The position numbers were made by a program, and so were the translations under genes. The notes below the pieces were generated by a model that was not told the origin of the DNA, searched no databases, and worked only from the letters and a program-made list of their open reading frames with translations. A stretch of 31,483 bases of DNA from an uncultured Lachnospiraceae bacterium (lineage in GTDB: Bacteria; Bacillota; Clostridia; Lachnospirales; Lachnospiraceae), in the NCBI GenBank assembly GCA_910585905.1, contig CAJUID010000020.1:22241-53723 (forward strand). The letters run 5' to 3'. Of the stretch, positions 7,582 through 15,266 are shown one piece after another. Within the stretch, counting starts at the first letter, position 1, and each line of letters begins with the position of its first letter.

Positions 7582-9015
7582 TTAGATTGTTCCATGCTTC
7601 TTACCAATAGGATATTCACTTTTAGAATATAGCATTTCAAAAGCATACAAAAGCTGTTTTCTTGCTGATTCCGGCTCAATCACGGAATCGACATAGCCTC
7701 TCGCAGCGGCAGCCTCTGTATTGGACTGTGCAGCAAACTCAGATGCCTTGCCTGCCAGATCCACACCATCTTCCCCTGCGTACATAATTTTAGCCGCTAC
7801 TTGTGCATCCATCATGCCAATCTCAGCACTTGGAAGAGCAAATACCATGTCTGCACCAATATGCTTTGAATTCATAGAAATATATGCACTGCCATACGCT
7901 TTGCCCACGATCAGGTTTACCTTTGCAACATCTGCCTCAACAAATGCACTGGTAAGCTTTGCCGCAGCGCTGGCGATTGTCTTCTCCTCTTCTACAGTTG
8001 TAGCATAACCTTCTACATTTGTAAGAGTAAGCACCGGAATATTAAACGCATCACACTTCTTTATAAAGGAAGCTGCCTTCTCACAGCCAGCCGTTGTGAG
8101 GCGTCCATCAAACTTCTCTGTTTCTTTTCCATTTTCATCAAATACAGCAGTACGGTTTGCAACAGCACCAATTGTCATGCCATCCAGACAGATAAAACCA
8201 GTAACCATCTCTTTTGCATAACCTGCTTTTAACTCGAGGAAGAAATTATTGTCACTAATATCCTCCAGAGCAAGCGCTGGGTCTGCTGTCTCAGCCGCAA
8301 AATCAGGAACGACACGATTCAAGTCATCCATGCACTCATCAGAAAATGCCGTATCATTATTGTTTTCTGGAAGGACAGAGACCAGCTCACGCACACTGTT
8401 CAAAAGCTCTACCTCTCCCTCTACCACAAAATCAACATTGGATGCCGTTTTCTGGAAAGCTGCAGATGCCGTATCCAGCTTCTCTGTATAATTTCCTTCC
8501 AGAGTATTCGGGGAATTCACAAAAAGCTTTCCATTCTTTTCTTCCATAAATGTGAAATCACTCATAGCTGCAAGCACAGCCACACCACCGCCGCAGTTTC
8601 CAAAGATAGCACTAATCTGCGGAATCACACCGGAAGCCTTTGCTTTCACCTTATAAATTTTGCCGAAACCGGCAAGTGCATCCGTAGATTCCTGAAGACG
8701 CATGCCTGCACAATCAATCAGCCCAATAACAGGCACGCCTGTCTTTATAGCTAACTCATAAACATGTGCAATTTTCTTTGCATGCATCTCGCCGATTGTT
8801 CCATTCAAAGCGGATGCATCCTGACTATAAATATAGACAGGAGTGTTCTGAACCAGTCCGTACCCGGTGATAACCCCGTCCGCCGGCACTGATTTTTCCT
8901 GCATGTTGAAATCTGTGCTTCTCTTTGTGATACTCGCACCAATTTCAACAAAACTGTTTTCGTCAACCAAAGTCGCAATGCGGTCTTTTGCTGACAAAGC
9001 ATTTGTGTTACTCAT
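7582..9015 (-). CDS. Acyl-CoA carboxyltransferase (MmdA/transcarboxylase 12S family)
   Basis: This 477-aa crotonase-fold carboxyltransferase transfers carboxyl groups between biotin and an acyl-CoA such as (methyl)malonyl-CoA. The N-terminal half has IGLIDCAGMRLQES and the oxyanion-hole segment GNCGGG (139-144). The C-terminal half has LTLTNVEGYATT, GKAYGSAYISMNSKHIGAD and FALPSAEIGMMDAQVAAKIMY. It is somewhat shorter than typical MmdA proteins (about 510 aa). It heads the five-gene operon behind a good promoter; TGGAGGG precedes ATG 9015. Methylmalonyl-CoA decarboxylase alpha, propionyl-CoA carboxylase beta and glutaconyl-CoA decarboxylase alpha share the fold, so the acyl-CoA substrate is uncertain. 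Confidence 0.9.
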   Translation of the reverse strand: MSNTNALSAKDRIATLVDENSFVEIGASITKRSTDFNMQEKSVPADGVITGYGLVQNTPVYIYSQDASALNGTIGEMHAKKIAHVYELAIKTGVPVIGLIDCAGMRLQESTDALAGFGKIYKVKAKASGVIPQISAIFGNCGGGVAVLAAMSDFTFMEEKNGKLFVNSPNTLEGNYTEKLDTASAAFQKTASNVDFVVEGEVELLNSVRELVSVLPENNNDTAFSDECMDDLNRVVPDFAAETADPALALEDISDNNFFLELKAGYAKEMVTGFICLDGMTIGAVANRTAVFDENGKETEKFDGRLTTAGCEKAASFIKKCDAFNIPVLTLTNVEGYATTVEEEKTIASAAAKLTSAFVEADVAKVNLIVGKAYGSAYISMNSKHIGADMVFALPSAEIGMMDAQVAAKIMYAGEDGVDLAGKASEFAAQSNTEAAAARGYVDSVIEPESARKQLLYAFEMLYSKSEYPIGKKHGTI

Positions 9016-9045
9016 GTTCAGCCCTCCATTATCGTATTATTTGAC

Positions 9046-9116
9046 CTGGCAAAAGCCATTCATTAAAACAAATTTTCACCAATTGTAATTTTATCTCTTT
9101 TGCCAGAAAATAGCAA
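9046..9116 (-). promoter_or_regulatory. Promoter and dyad upstream of the decarboxylase operon
   Basis: Minus-strand -35 TTGCTA (9111-9116), 17-bp spacer and -10 TAAAAT (9088-9093). A perfect 10-bp inverted repeat CTGGCAAAAG (9046-9055) / CTTTTGCCAG (9097-9106) has one arm in the promoter spacer and the other in the leader, with 41 bp between. That could be a pair of regulator half-sites. Confidence 0.7.
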
Positions 9117-9173
9117 CAACTTTTTTAATCAGAACAACAGCGATCTTTTTGCTGCTGCACAGCCAAAAGTATA

Positions 9174-9749
9174 CTATTCATTCCCAAGCTCCGAAATCTC
9201 TGGTTTTGTCTTTGTAAAATGCACAAGCCCTGTCCTGTTTAACGCCACCATAATGGCGGGGATTACGACTAATTGCAGGATAATCCCTGGAATAGCATTA
9301 AAAAAAGCGCCTGCCAGAAACATTTTCCATGTAAAGCCATTCTCGCCAATACCAAGAAGCAGCATCTGGACAACAGCCCATACCACGCGTCCAGATAACA
9401 TTGCGGCAACCATACTGCGGTATAATGATACAATGCAATGCCAGCGGGAATGAGAATAAAACAGCCCTATCGCCATGCCGTATGTAGCAAGCTCAAACGC
9501 CATAGCAAGCCCGGTTGGGAATAAAACTGGCATCCCAAACATGGCATAACGCAAAAACGGCAGCACAAACCCTATAAAAAGGCCATACCGCCAACCACAA
9601 ACTAAGCCGCACAGCAATACTGGAATATGCATTGGCAGCAGCATATTGCCAATCTGCTGAATCTGCCCTGTCAAAAAGGGCAGTATAATGCCTATTGCCA
9701 GGAACATAGCGGATAATGTTAATTTATAAATATTCTTTCTTGTCTCCAT
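9174..9749 (-). CDS. ECF transporter substrate-binding (S) component
   Basis: This 191-aa integral membrane protein has about six hydrophobic segments and the S-component pattern LTLSAMFLAIGIILPFLTGQI, MLLPMHIPVLLCGLVCGW and FPTGLAMAFELATYG. It binds a vitamin or similar micronutrient for the energy-coupling factor EcfAA'T module, whose genes are not in this window. The ligand cannot be read from sequence; the LLPMHIPVLLCG subgroup is often annotated only generically. The start at 9749 is preceded by GAGGAGG; the in-frame extension to 9815 has no ribosome binding site. It is divergent from the TetR-type gene, a possible regulator. Confidence 0.85.
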   Translation of the reverse strand: METRKNIYKLTLSAMFLAIGIILPFLTGQIQQIGNMLLPMHIPVLLCGLVCGWRYGLFIGFVLPFLRYAMFGMPVLFPTGLAMAFELATYGMAIGLFYSHSRWHCIVSLYRSMVAAMLSGRVVWAVVQMLLLGIGENGFTWKMFLAGAFFNAIPGIILQLVVIPAIMVALNRTGLVHFTKTKPEISELGNE

Positions 9750-9779
9750 CTTATTTATTCCTCCTCTAAAGCTTCTATT

Positions 9780-9793
9780 ACATCTTATGATGT
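9780..9793. promoter_or_regulatory. Short palindrome in the ECF gene leader
   Basis: ACATC-TTAT-GATGT is a 14-bp interrupted palindrome about 30 bp upstream of the S-component start and downstream of its promoter. It could be a regulator site, perhaps for the adjacent TetR protein, but no second copy was found. Confidence 0.35.
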
Positions 9794-9821
9794 CAATCTG
9801 ATTACCCTTAACCACGCATCC

Positions 9822-9849
9822 ATTATAACAGAGAACACCCGAAAATCAA
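9822..9849 (-). promoter_or_regulatory. Promoter of the ECF S-component gene
   Basis: Minus-strand -35 TTGATT (9844-9849), 16-bp spacer, perfect -10 TATAAT (9822-9827), leading to a leader of about 65 nt. Confidence 0.75.
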
Positions 9850-9950
9850 CTGAGCATTACTGTTCATGGTTATTCACATGATATCAATTTTGACCTTCCT
9901 CATTACTTAAGAAGAGATAATCTACAGTTATCACTAAGAATTCCAATTGA

Positions 9951-9979
9951 TTGCGTTCCTAAACCATATATATTATAAT
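9951..9979 (+). promoter_or_regulatory. Promoter of the TetR-type gene
   Basis: -35 TTGCGT (9951-9956), 17-bp spacer, -10 TATAAT (9974-9979) on the plus strand. A TTCGT-GGAA-ACGAA dyad (10015-10028) lies in the leader just before the GAGGAGG site and could be an autoregulatory operator. Confidence 0.7.
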
Positions 9980-10042
9980 AATACAAAGAAACCACCACAC
10001 TTTTGACCAAATACTTCGTGGAAACGAAACGAGGAGGACAAT

Positions 10043-10621
10043 ATGATGAATGAAATTCTGGATGAACGGTATCATTTTGTCAATGAAGCCATCTATGATG
10101 CGTTTTTTTTGATATTAAAAGAAAAAGAATTAGATAAGATAACAGTATCTGATATTATAAAAAGAGCTGGAATAGTGCGTAGTACATTTTACAACCACTA
10201 CGAAAATATTCCAGCCCTTGTTGCTGCTATTGAGGATAGGACAATAGATGATATATTTGCCCTTATGGATACATTCCATCCCAAAAATGACCGGGATATC
10301 TGTAAATCCTATTATTTAACAATCTGCGAATACACAATGACAAACCCTTTTTTAGCAAATCTTCTCCGCAGCCCCAGAGAAGATGCATTTTTTGAAAAGG
10401 CTGTAACTATGTTCCACCACTATGTTAAAAAAGTGACACAAAATACTACACCCTCCAACCACAGTAAAGAGGAACTCTCCTATATGATCGCCTGCACTAT
10501 CGGCTGTACCATCGGTGTACTCCATAAATGGACAAAAGATAATTTTAAAGATTCCCCCGAATTTATTGCCGACATACTAACGCAAACTTTTATATCAGGC
10601 ATGCTCCCTCATATATTGTAG
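10043..10621 (+). CDS. TetR/AcrR family transcriptional regulator
   Basis: The 192-aa product has an N-terminal TetR helix-turn-helix (about residues 25-62; KITVSDIIKRAGIVRSTFYN then HYENIPALV) and an all-helical C-terminal ligand/dimer domain. Two adjacent ATG codons (10043, 10046) follow GAGGAGG; the first is listed. It is transcribed away from the ECF S component and convergently with the ligase-ACP-condensation cluster, so either could be its target. The effector is unknown. A strong hairpin follows the stop codon. Confidence 0.9.
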   Translation: MMNEILDERYHFVNEAIYDAFFLILKEKELDKITVSDIIKRAGIVRSTFYNHYENIPALVAAIEDRTIDDIFALMDTFHPKNDRDICKSYYLTICEYTMTNPFLANLLRSPREDAFFEKAVTMFHHYVKKVTQNTTPSNHSKEELSYMIACTIGCTIGVLHKWTKDNFKDSPEFIADILTQTFISGMLPHIL

Positions 10622-10624
10622 AGA

Positions 10625-10676
10625 GTTACTATTCACGGCTATTTTCTGAAATTTGCAGTGAATAGTAACTTATTTT
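10625..10676 (+). terminator. Terminator after the TetR-type gene
   Basis: Perfect 12-bp arms GTTACTATTCAC (10625-10636) and GTGAATAGTAAC (10658-10669), then TTATTTT. The left arm and loop resemble 9857-9874, upstream of the same gene, so the hairpin may also belong to an interspersed repeat. Confidence 0.65.
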
Positions 10677-10726
10677 AGTATTTTACCAGAGCATAAGCGA
10701 AATCTGCACCCATTTCCTTGTTTTTG

Positions 10727-12286
10727 CTACTCTGTAGGAAGCGGTTCATCTATAAGAGCTTCCTGTCTCTTTATCTTCTTTGTTGAACTTCTGATAAATG
10801 GATTCTTCCTTACTACTAGCCCTGTAATCTGACGGTAAGTAGGCTGATTTTTATTATATTGGTCTAAAAATGCCTGTAATGCCGCCTGAACTGCCTCTTC
10901 ATCCAGCCCTTTCGCCGCAACAACTTCCTGCTCTGGATAAATCCTTGCAGTCAGCCCGTTATCCTCGCCTGTTACAATCACTTCACCAACCAGGGCATCA
11001 AGCGCTAATTTATTTTCAATTTCTTCAGGAGAAATATTTTCTCCATTTGAAAGGATAATCAGATTCTTGACACGTCCGTTAATAAATAAGAACCCATCTT
11101 CATCCAGATACCCTTTATCTCCAGTATGGAGCCATCCATCTTTCAATGTTTCCGCAGTCTCCTCCGGCATCTTATAATATCCCTTCATAACACTGCTGCC
11201 TTTGACAAGAATCTCTCCATTCTCAAATTTAATCTCAGCATTAGGAAGTGGCTTTCCAATGGAACCAGACTTATGAACCTCCGGCGTGTTTGAGCTAATA
11301 ACCGGCGAACACTCTGACATACCATATCCCTCAAGAACTTCTACCCCATATTCCGCAAACTGGTCAATATAAAATGGATCAAGATGGGCACCACCAGTAA
11401 ATATAATCTTTAATTTTCCACCAAATACATTATCTGCTACAGCCTTTTTAGGTATAGCCGCATCTACACTGGCAAGCCTCTTGTAGATTGTCTCAATCAT
11501 CATCGGAACCATAAGCATAACATCCGGCTTAAAAATCCCCATATTCTTTACCATATGCAGCAGCGAATCATTGATACATATGGTTGTACCCAGAGAAAAT
11601 CCCTTTAACCAATCCATTACCAGGCAATACGCATGATGGATCGGGAGCACACTAAGAAGTATACTTCCGGGATCTGTTGTATAATCAACAGAAAGCACAT
11701 TTGTTGCAAGATTGCCCTGTGTCAGCATAACACCTTTGCTCTTTCCTGTTGTACCGGATGTAAAAATAATTGTTGCCACATCATCTAGATTCGGCCTGTC
11801 TGAATCAGCATCACTATTTTTTGCCGCTGCCTTAAGTTCTGCCAGCGATGCTATCTTTTCACTCGTGGAATCCACCTCTTCTTCCTGCAGCAGCCAAATC
11901 TTCTTAAGCTTAGGGCACTCAGCTAAAATCCCGTCTAAAAGTGCCTTATTCTTAGGGCTCACAAAAAGCGCCTCGGAATCTGAACGATTAATCAAGTCAA
12001 TCAGATCCTCCCCAGGAAGCCCCGCATCAAGAGGCACAGCAACCGTATTTCCAGTAACAATGCCAAGATAACTTTCGATCCATTCCACAGAGCTTGTTCC
12101 AATCAACGAAATATGTTTTCCCTGAAATCCTTCTGCCTGCAGCCCTTTCCTTACCTCAATTACATTTTCCATCAGACCACTGTAGCTTCTCTCAAGAATT
12201 TCTTTCTTTTTTAGCCACTTTACTGCCGTAATATCTGCAAATTTTTTAACGCTTTCTTCTAATATGTCACGAATCAATTTTCCCAT
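10727..12286 (-). CDS. AMP-forming acyl/aminoacyl ligase (ANL superfamily)
   Basis: This 519-aa enzyme activates a carboxylic acid as acyl-AMP and probably loads it onto the ACP encoded just upstream. ANL motifs are all present: TIIFTSGTTGKSKG (A3, 172-185), LPIHHAYCLVMDW (A4), GYGMSECSP (A5), GWLHTGDKGYLDEDGFLFINGR (A7/A8, in two parts) and a C-terminal STKKIKRQ block holding the catalytic Lys. The HHAY segment resembles fatty/aryl acyl ligases more than amino-acid adenylation domains, so a fatty or aromatic acid is more likely than an amino acid; this is inference. GGAGG precedes ATG 12286, and its Shine-Dalgarno lies next to the ACP stop (3-nt gap), implying tight co-expression. Confidence 0.9.
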   Translation of the reverse strand: MGKLIRDILEESVKKFADITAVKWLKKKEILERSYSGLMENVIEVRKGLQAEGFQGKHISLIGTSSVEWIESYLGIVTGNTVAVPLDAGLPGEDLIDLINRSDSEALFVSPKNKALLDGILAECPKLKKIWLLQEEEVDSTSEKIASLAELKAAAKNSDADSDRPNLDDVATIIFTSGTTGKSKGVMLTQGNLATNVLSVDYTTDPGSILLSVLPIHHAYCLVMDWLKGFSLGTTICINDSLLHMVKNMGIFKPDVMLMVPMMIETIYKRLASVDAAIPKKAVADNVFGGKLKIIFTGGAHLDPFYIDQFAEYGVEVLEGYGMSECSPVISSNTPEVHKSGSIGKPLPNAEIKFENGEILVKGSSVMKGYYKMPEETAETLKDGWLHTGDKGYLDEDGFLFINGRVKNLIILSNGENISPEEIENKLALDALVGEVIVTGEDNGLTARIYPEQEVVAAKGLDEEAVQAALQAFLDQYNKNQPTYRQITGLVVRKNPFIRSSTKKIKRQEALIDEPLPTE

Positions 12287-12289
12287 CCC

Positions 12290-12529
12290 CTATACCTCCT
12301 GCTGTAATCTTTCCAACAATTCAAGCGCCTCCGCAATCGTTAAAACCTGCAGCGCATCTTCCTCCTCAAGCTCTACATCAAAAGTATCCTCTAGCTCACC
12401 CAAAAACGACATAAAATCTAGAGAAGTAAACCCCAAATCCTCCCGAAATCTCATACCATTTTCCATTTCCTCCGGCTTTACTTCACAATACTGGGCAACA
12501 ATTGTCTTAAACTGCATTTCCTGTGTCAT
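12290..12529 (-). CDS. Acyl/peptidyl carrier protein
   Basis: This 79-aa acidic four-helix carrier protein has the phosphopantetheine attachment motif DLGFTSLDFM with Ser36. It would carry the acyl intermediate as a thioester between the ligase (3 nt downstream) and the condensation protein (upstream). It is separate from fatty-acid synthesis genes here, which supports a dedicated function. AGAGGAG precedes ATG 12529. No phosphopantetheinyl transferase gene is in the window, so activation would rely on one elsewhere. Confidence 0.95.
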   Translation of the reverse strand: MTQEMQFKTIVAQYCEVKPEEMENGMRFREDLGFTSLDFMSFLGELEDTFDVELEEEDALQVLTIAEALELLERLQQEV

Positions 12530-12581
12530 CTTTTTCTCCTCTTTTCTGCAAAGCCGTTCTGCCGGCCTTGTCTTATACGTT

Positions 12582-13967
12582 TTACACCAGTTCCATAATT
12601 TCCCCTATGCTCATCTCTGGTTCTGCAATTCCTTTAAAAAGAATACGCATCATATAATAGTACAGAAGCTCCATATCATGCTCCTCTAAATGAGCTGTCT
12701 GATAATGATATGAAAAATTCATTCCCCCATTCTCTGTATGGGATACGGTCAGATACATTTTCTTTGTAGCTGCACCGTTTGCAAACCATTTAGAATGCTG
12801 TGGGATATTGACAAGATGTGGATTTTCCATTTTGACCGGTATCGGCTGATACGTAAGGTAACAGCTTTCATAAGTCGTATTTTCCGGCGTATGATAACGC
12901 TTTCTCATTTCCTCTTCGATCAGCGCCGGGTCATAATTGCTGTGCATATAGATCCTATTCTGCACATTCTGTATCTCATACGCTGCTGACAAGAAATCTG
13001 TTTCCGGTGAGATTACTGTCCTGCATGGAAACATAATTGTCCTGCTGCCGCCTGATGTCCACTCATCATGAGTGGAACGCCTAGAAATAAAGTTTTGGAT
13101 CGTAATATCTTCCTGTCCGTTATTTACTTTGGACAGATATGTCCTAATTCCCAATAACAGAAGATTTGTCATGGATAACTGATGGTTCATGCAAAAGTCC
13201 ATCAAATTTTTCGTTGGTTCTGGCTCTAAGTAATAATCCTTTACTTCTACAAATAAATTTTTTAACTCTATATCAGCAGCCCGCAGCTTTTTATTACCGT
13301 GCAGTTTCCTTGCTTCCTCAAGAACAGAAGGTCCCTGAATATCAGAGTACAATGGCTCACCCAAAGCGTCGAGCTGGTCATCCCAAAACTTCTTGTCTTT
13401 TGCAAAACGTTTTTCATTATTTGCCTTTTTTAAATCTTTATCTAAAACCTTTTCATAATCTGCCAAGTCTGACGGATATTCAGAATGAAATCTATAATGG
13501 GTATAAAGCTGCATCAGATCGTTAATCATTACAACTAAACCGCAGGAATCAATCAGCCTGTGATCCATATGGATAAAGAATCCATTAAACCCTTCCGGAA
13601 GCTTAACCATCATCACTTCACACATCGGAATATCATCCCCATCAAAAGTTTCATATGCCCACTGCTGCATCAAATGGTCTGCGGCGGCCATGCTCATACC
13701 AGATAAATCCTTAATCGGGATATCTCCAGTATTGTTTTTCACAATATACTGCTTTACCTCTCCATTTTTATCAGGTTTTGTAAAACGAACCCTCATACAC
13801 CCATACCGCTCTAATTCTAGTTGGATACATTTTTTAAAAAGGCCAAAATCCAATGGCGATTTTAATGACGCCACCACACTGACACCTGACACCTGCTGTG
13901 TCTTATATTTCAGTATCCAGTTATGATGCATTTTTTGTGCTGCTGTTAAAGGATAATATTCTTGCAT
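12582..13967 (-). CDS. Free-standing NRPS condensation-domain protein
   Basis: This 461-aa protein spans a complete condensation-domain fold: it opens with YYPLTAAQKMHH (C1-like) and has the active-site block IHMDHRLIDSCGL (132-144). The canonical HHxxxDG reads DHRLIDS here: catalytic His136 and Asp140 are kept, the first His is Asp and Gly is Ser. Later blocks include ITIQNFISRRS and MFPCRTVI. Such proteins form amides or esters between a carrier-bound acyl group and an acceptor. AAGGAGG before ATG 13967 is a strong site. It heads the three-gene cluster with ACP and ligase. Acceptor and product are unknown; a fatty-acylated amine or amino acid is one possibility. Confidence 0.88.
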   Translation of the reverse strand: MQEYYPLTAAQKMHHNWILKYKTQQVSGVSVVASLKSPLDFGLFKKCIQLELERYGCMRVRFTKPDKNGEVKQYIVKNNTGDIPIKDLSGMSMAAADHLMQQWAYETFDGDDIPMCEVMMVKLPEGFNGFFIHMDHRLIDSCGLVVMINDLMQLYTHYRFHSEYPSDLADYEKVLDKDLKKANNEKRFAKDKKFWDDQLDALGEPLYSDIQGPSVLEEARKLHGNKKLRAADIELKNLFVEVKDYYLEPEPTKNLMDFCMNHQLSMTNLLLLGIRTYLSKVNNGQEDITIQNFISRRSTHDEWTSGGSRTIMFPCRTVISPETDFLSAAYEIQNVQNRIYMHSNYDPALIEEEMRKRYHTPENTTYESCYLTYQPIPVKMENPHLVNIPQHSKWFANGAATKKMYLTVSHTENGGMNFSYHYQTAHLEEHDMELLYYYMMRILFKGIAEPEMSIGEIMELV

Positions 13968-14133
13968 TTGTAAACCTCCTTCTCATTCCTTCCTTAGAGA
14001 CGTTATCACATTTCAATTTTTATTTCTACCCCCTAAAGGACTTAACAAACATTTTACCCGAAATTGTCCAAGACTTTGCATCAAGCACCTGACAAATGAT
14101 TCCAAAATAGCGCACCAACGAAGTTTCCAATGC

Positions 14134-14164
14134 GGATTAGGGTATCAAAAGGACACGCTAATCC
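14134..14164. repeat. Inverted repeat upstream of the condensation gene
   Basis: Perfect 7-bp arms GGATTAG (14134-14140) and CTAATCC (14158-14164) lie between the hydrolase terminator and the condensation gene, which is about 165 bp further on. They may be an operator or an RNA hairpin; no clear promoter was found in this 266-bp gap. Confidence 0.4.
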
Positions 14165-14171
14165 TATACAT

Positions 14172-14201
14172 TAAAAAACGCCAGTTTCCAAAAACTGACG
14201 T
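14172..14201 (-). terminator. Terminator of the alpha/beta hydrolase gene
   Basis: 10-bp stem with one G-U pair (14192-14201 with 14178-14187), CCAA/TTGG loop, followed on the minus strand by six T. It separates the hydrolase gene from the condensation cluster. Confidence 0.92.
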
Positions 14202-14233
14202 TCCACCAAATTAATCATTTCTTTTAATAATTC

Positions 14234-15199
14234 TTAATCATATTTTGCAAAAAATTCCAACACCTTTTCCCGATATAGTTCCGGCTCTACATATGCACTG
14301 CAAAGATGCCTTGCTTCCGGTATCACTACTAGTTCTTTAGGAGCCCTGCATACTGCATAGTTATATCTGGAATTCCTCTGATCCACATAAGTATCCTCAG
14401 CACCATGAAAAAATAAAATCGGCCTTTTATTCCTCTCCAAAGCTCTTGTCGTATCTGCATCTTTCATCCGAAAGCCTGCCAATATCCTGCAAAACAGATC
14501 CAGCCGAAAAAGCAAAAGGCCAACCCAGTGCAGATGAAACCAGTTTGCTGCCATATCCTGCACCTGTCCCTTCATAGACCGGAAACCACAATCTGAAATC
14601 AACCCCCTGACCTCATCCGGCAATTTATTTCCAGATGCCATCAGCACAGATGCTGCTCCCATTGATTCCCCATAAAGATAGATCGGGAGCTTTTTGTAAT
14701 TGCGTTTTGAAATAAAGTATGCCCATTTCTTAATATCGTACTGTTCCATAGCCCCAAAAGTAATATATTCCCCTTTGCTCGCCCCACAGCACCTTTGGTC
14801 AATAAATAACAGATTACAATGATTTTCATGCAGGAACCGGGATGTATATGCAAAATCCCCAAAACCGCTGCCCTTATATCCATGACTTAACAAAACAAAT
14901 CTTTTCGCATTCCTTGCCGGCAGATAATACGCATGAAGCATCAGGCCATCCCTGCTTGACAGATAGCAGTCCTGCATATTCTGCTGCATGCACCACGCCT
15001 TGCCATCCTCATACTCCTTCTCAAATTTATGCCTTGGATGGTTTACCTTGATATGGGATAATTGAAACCATTTCTTTTTTATCAGCCTTTTTTGCTCTTT
15101 ACACCGAACAGTCATCTTAAAAAAAGACCAGCCGGACGCCATAAAAACACTAACTGCCACAGAGACAGCTCCTAATATTTTAATCGCCTTATCTCTCAT
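14234..15199 (-). CDS. Membrane-anchored alpha/beta hydrolase
   Basis: The 321-aa protein has an N-terminal membrane segment (about 7-28) and an alpha/beta-hydrolase domain: oxyanion region LLSHGYKGSG, nucleophile elbow YGESMGAAS (Ser179), candidate catalytic Asp in HGAEDTYVD and His in EARHLCSA. It resembles YqkD-type serine hydrolases, whose substrates are poorly defined. The catalytic domain may face either side of the membrane. ATG 15199 has only a weak, distant GAGG. It is the last gene before a strong terminator and may be co-transcribed with the RlmI-like gene 67 bp upstream. Confidence 0.88.
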   Translation of the reverse strand: MRDKAIKILGAVSVAVSVFMASGWSFFKMTVRCKEQKRLIKKKWFQLSHIKVNHPRHKFEKEYEDGKAWCMQQNMQDCYLSSRDGLMLHAYYLPARNAKRFVLLSHGYKGSGFGDFAYTSRFLHENHCNLLFIDQRCCGASKGEYITFGAMEQYDIKKWAYFISKRNYKKLPIYLYGESMGAASVLMASGNKLPDEVRGLISDCGFRSMKGQVQDMAANWFHLHWVGLLLFRLDLFCRILAGFRMKDADTTRALERNKRPILFFHGAEDTYVDQRNSRYNYAVCRAPKELVVIPEARHLCSAYVEPELYREKVLEFFAKYD

Positions 15200-15266
15200 A
15201 ATAATCCACTCAACCTCATAATTGAATCAATCTTTTTTCATATTCCTTTTACAGCATCCCCGCCGC

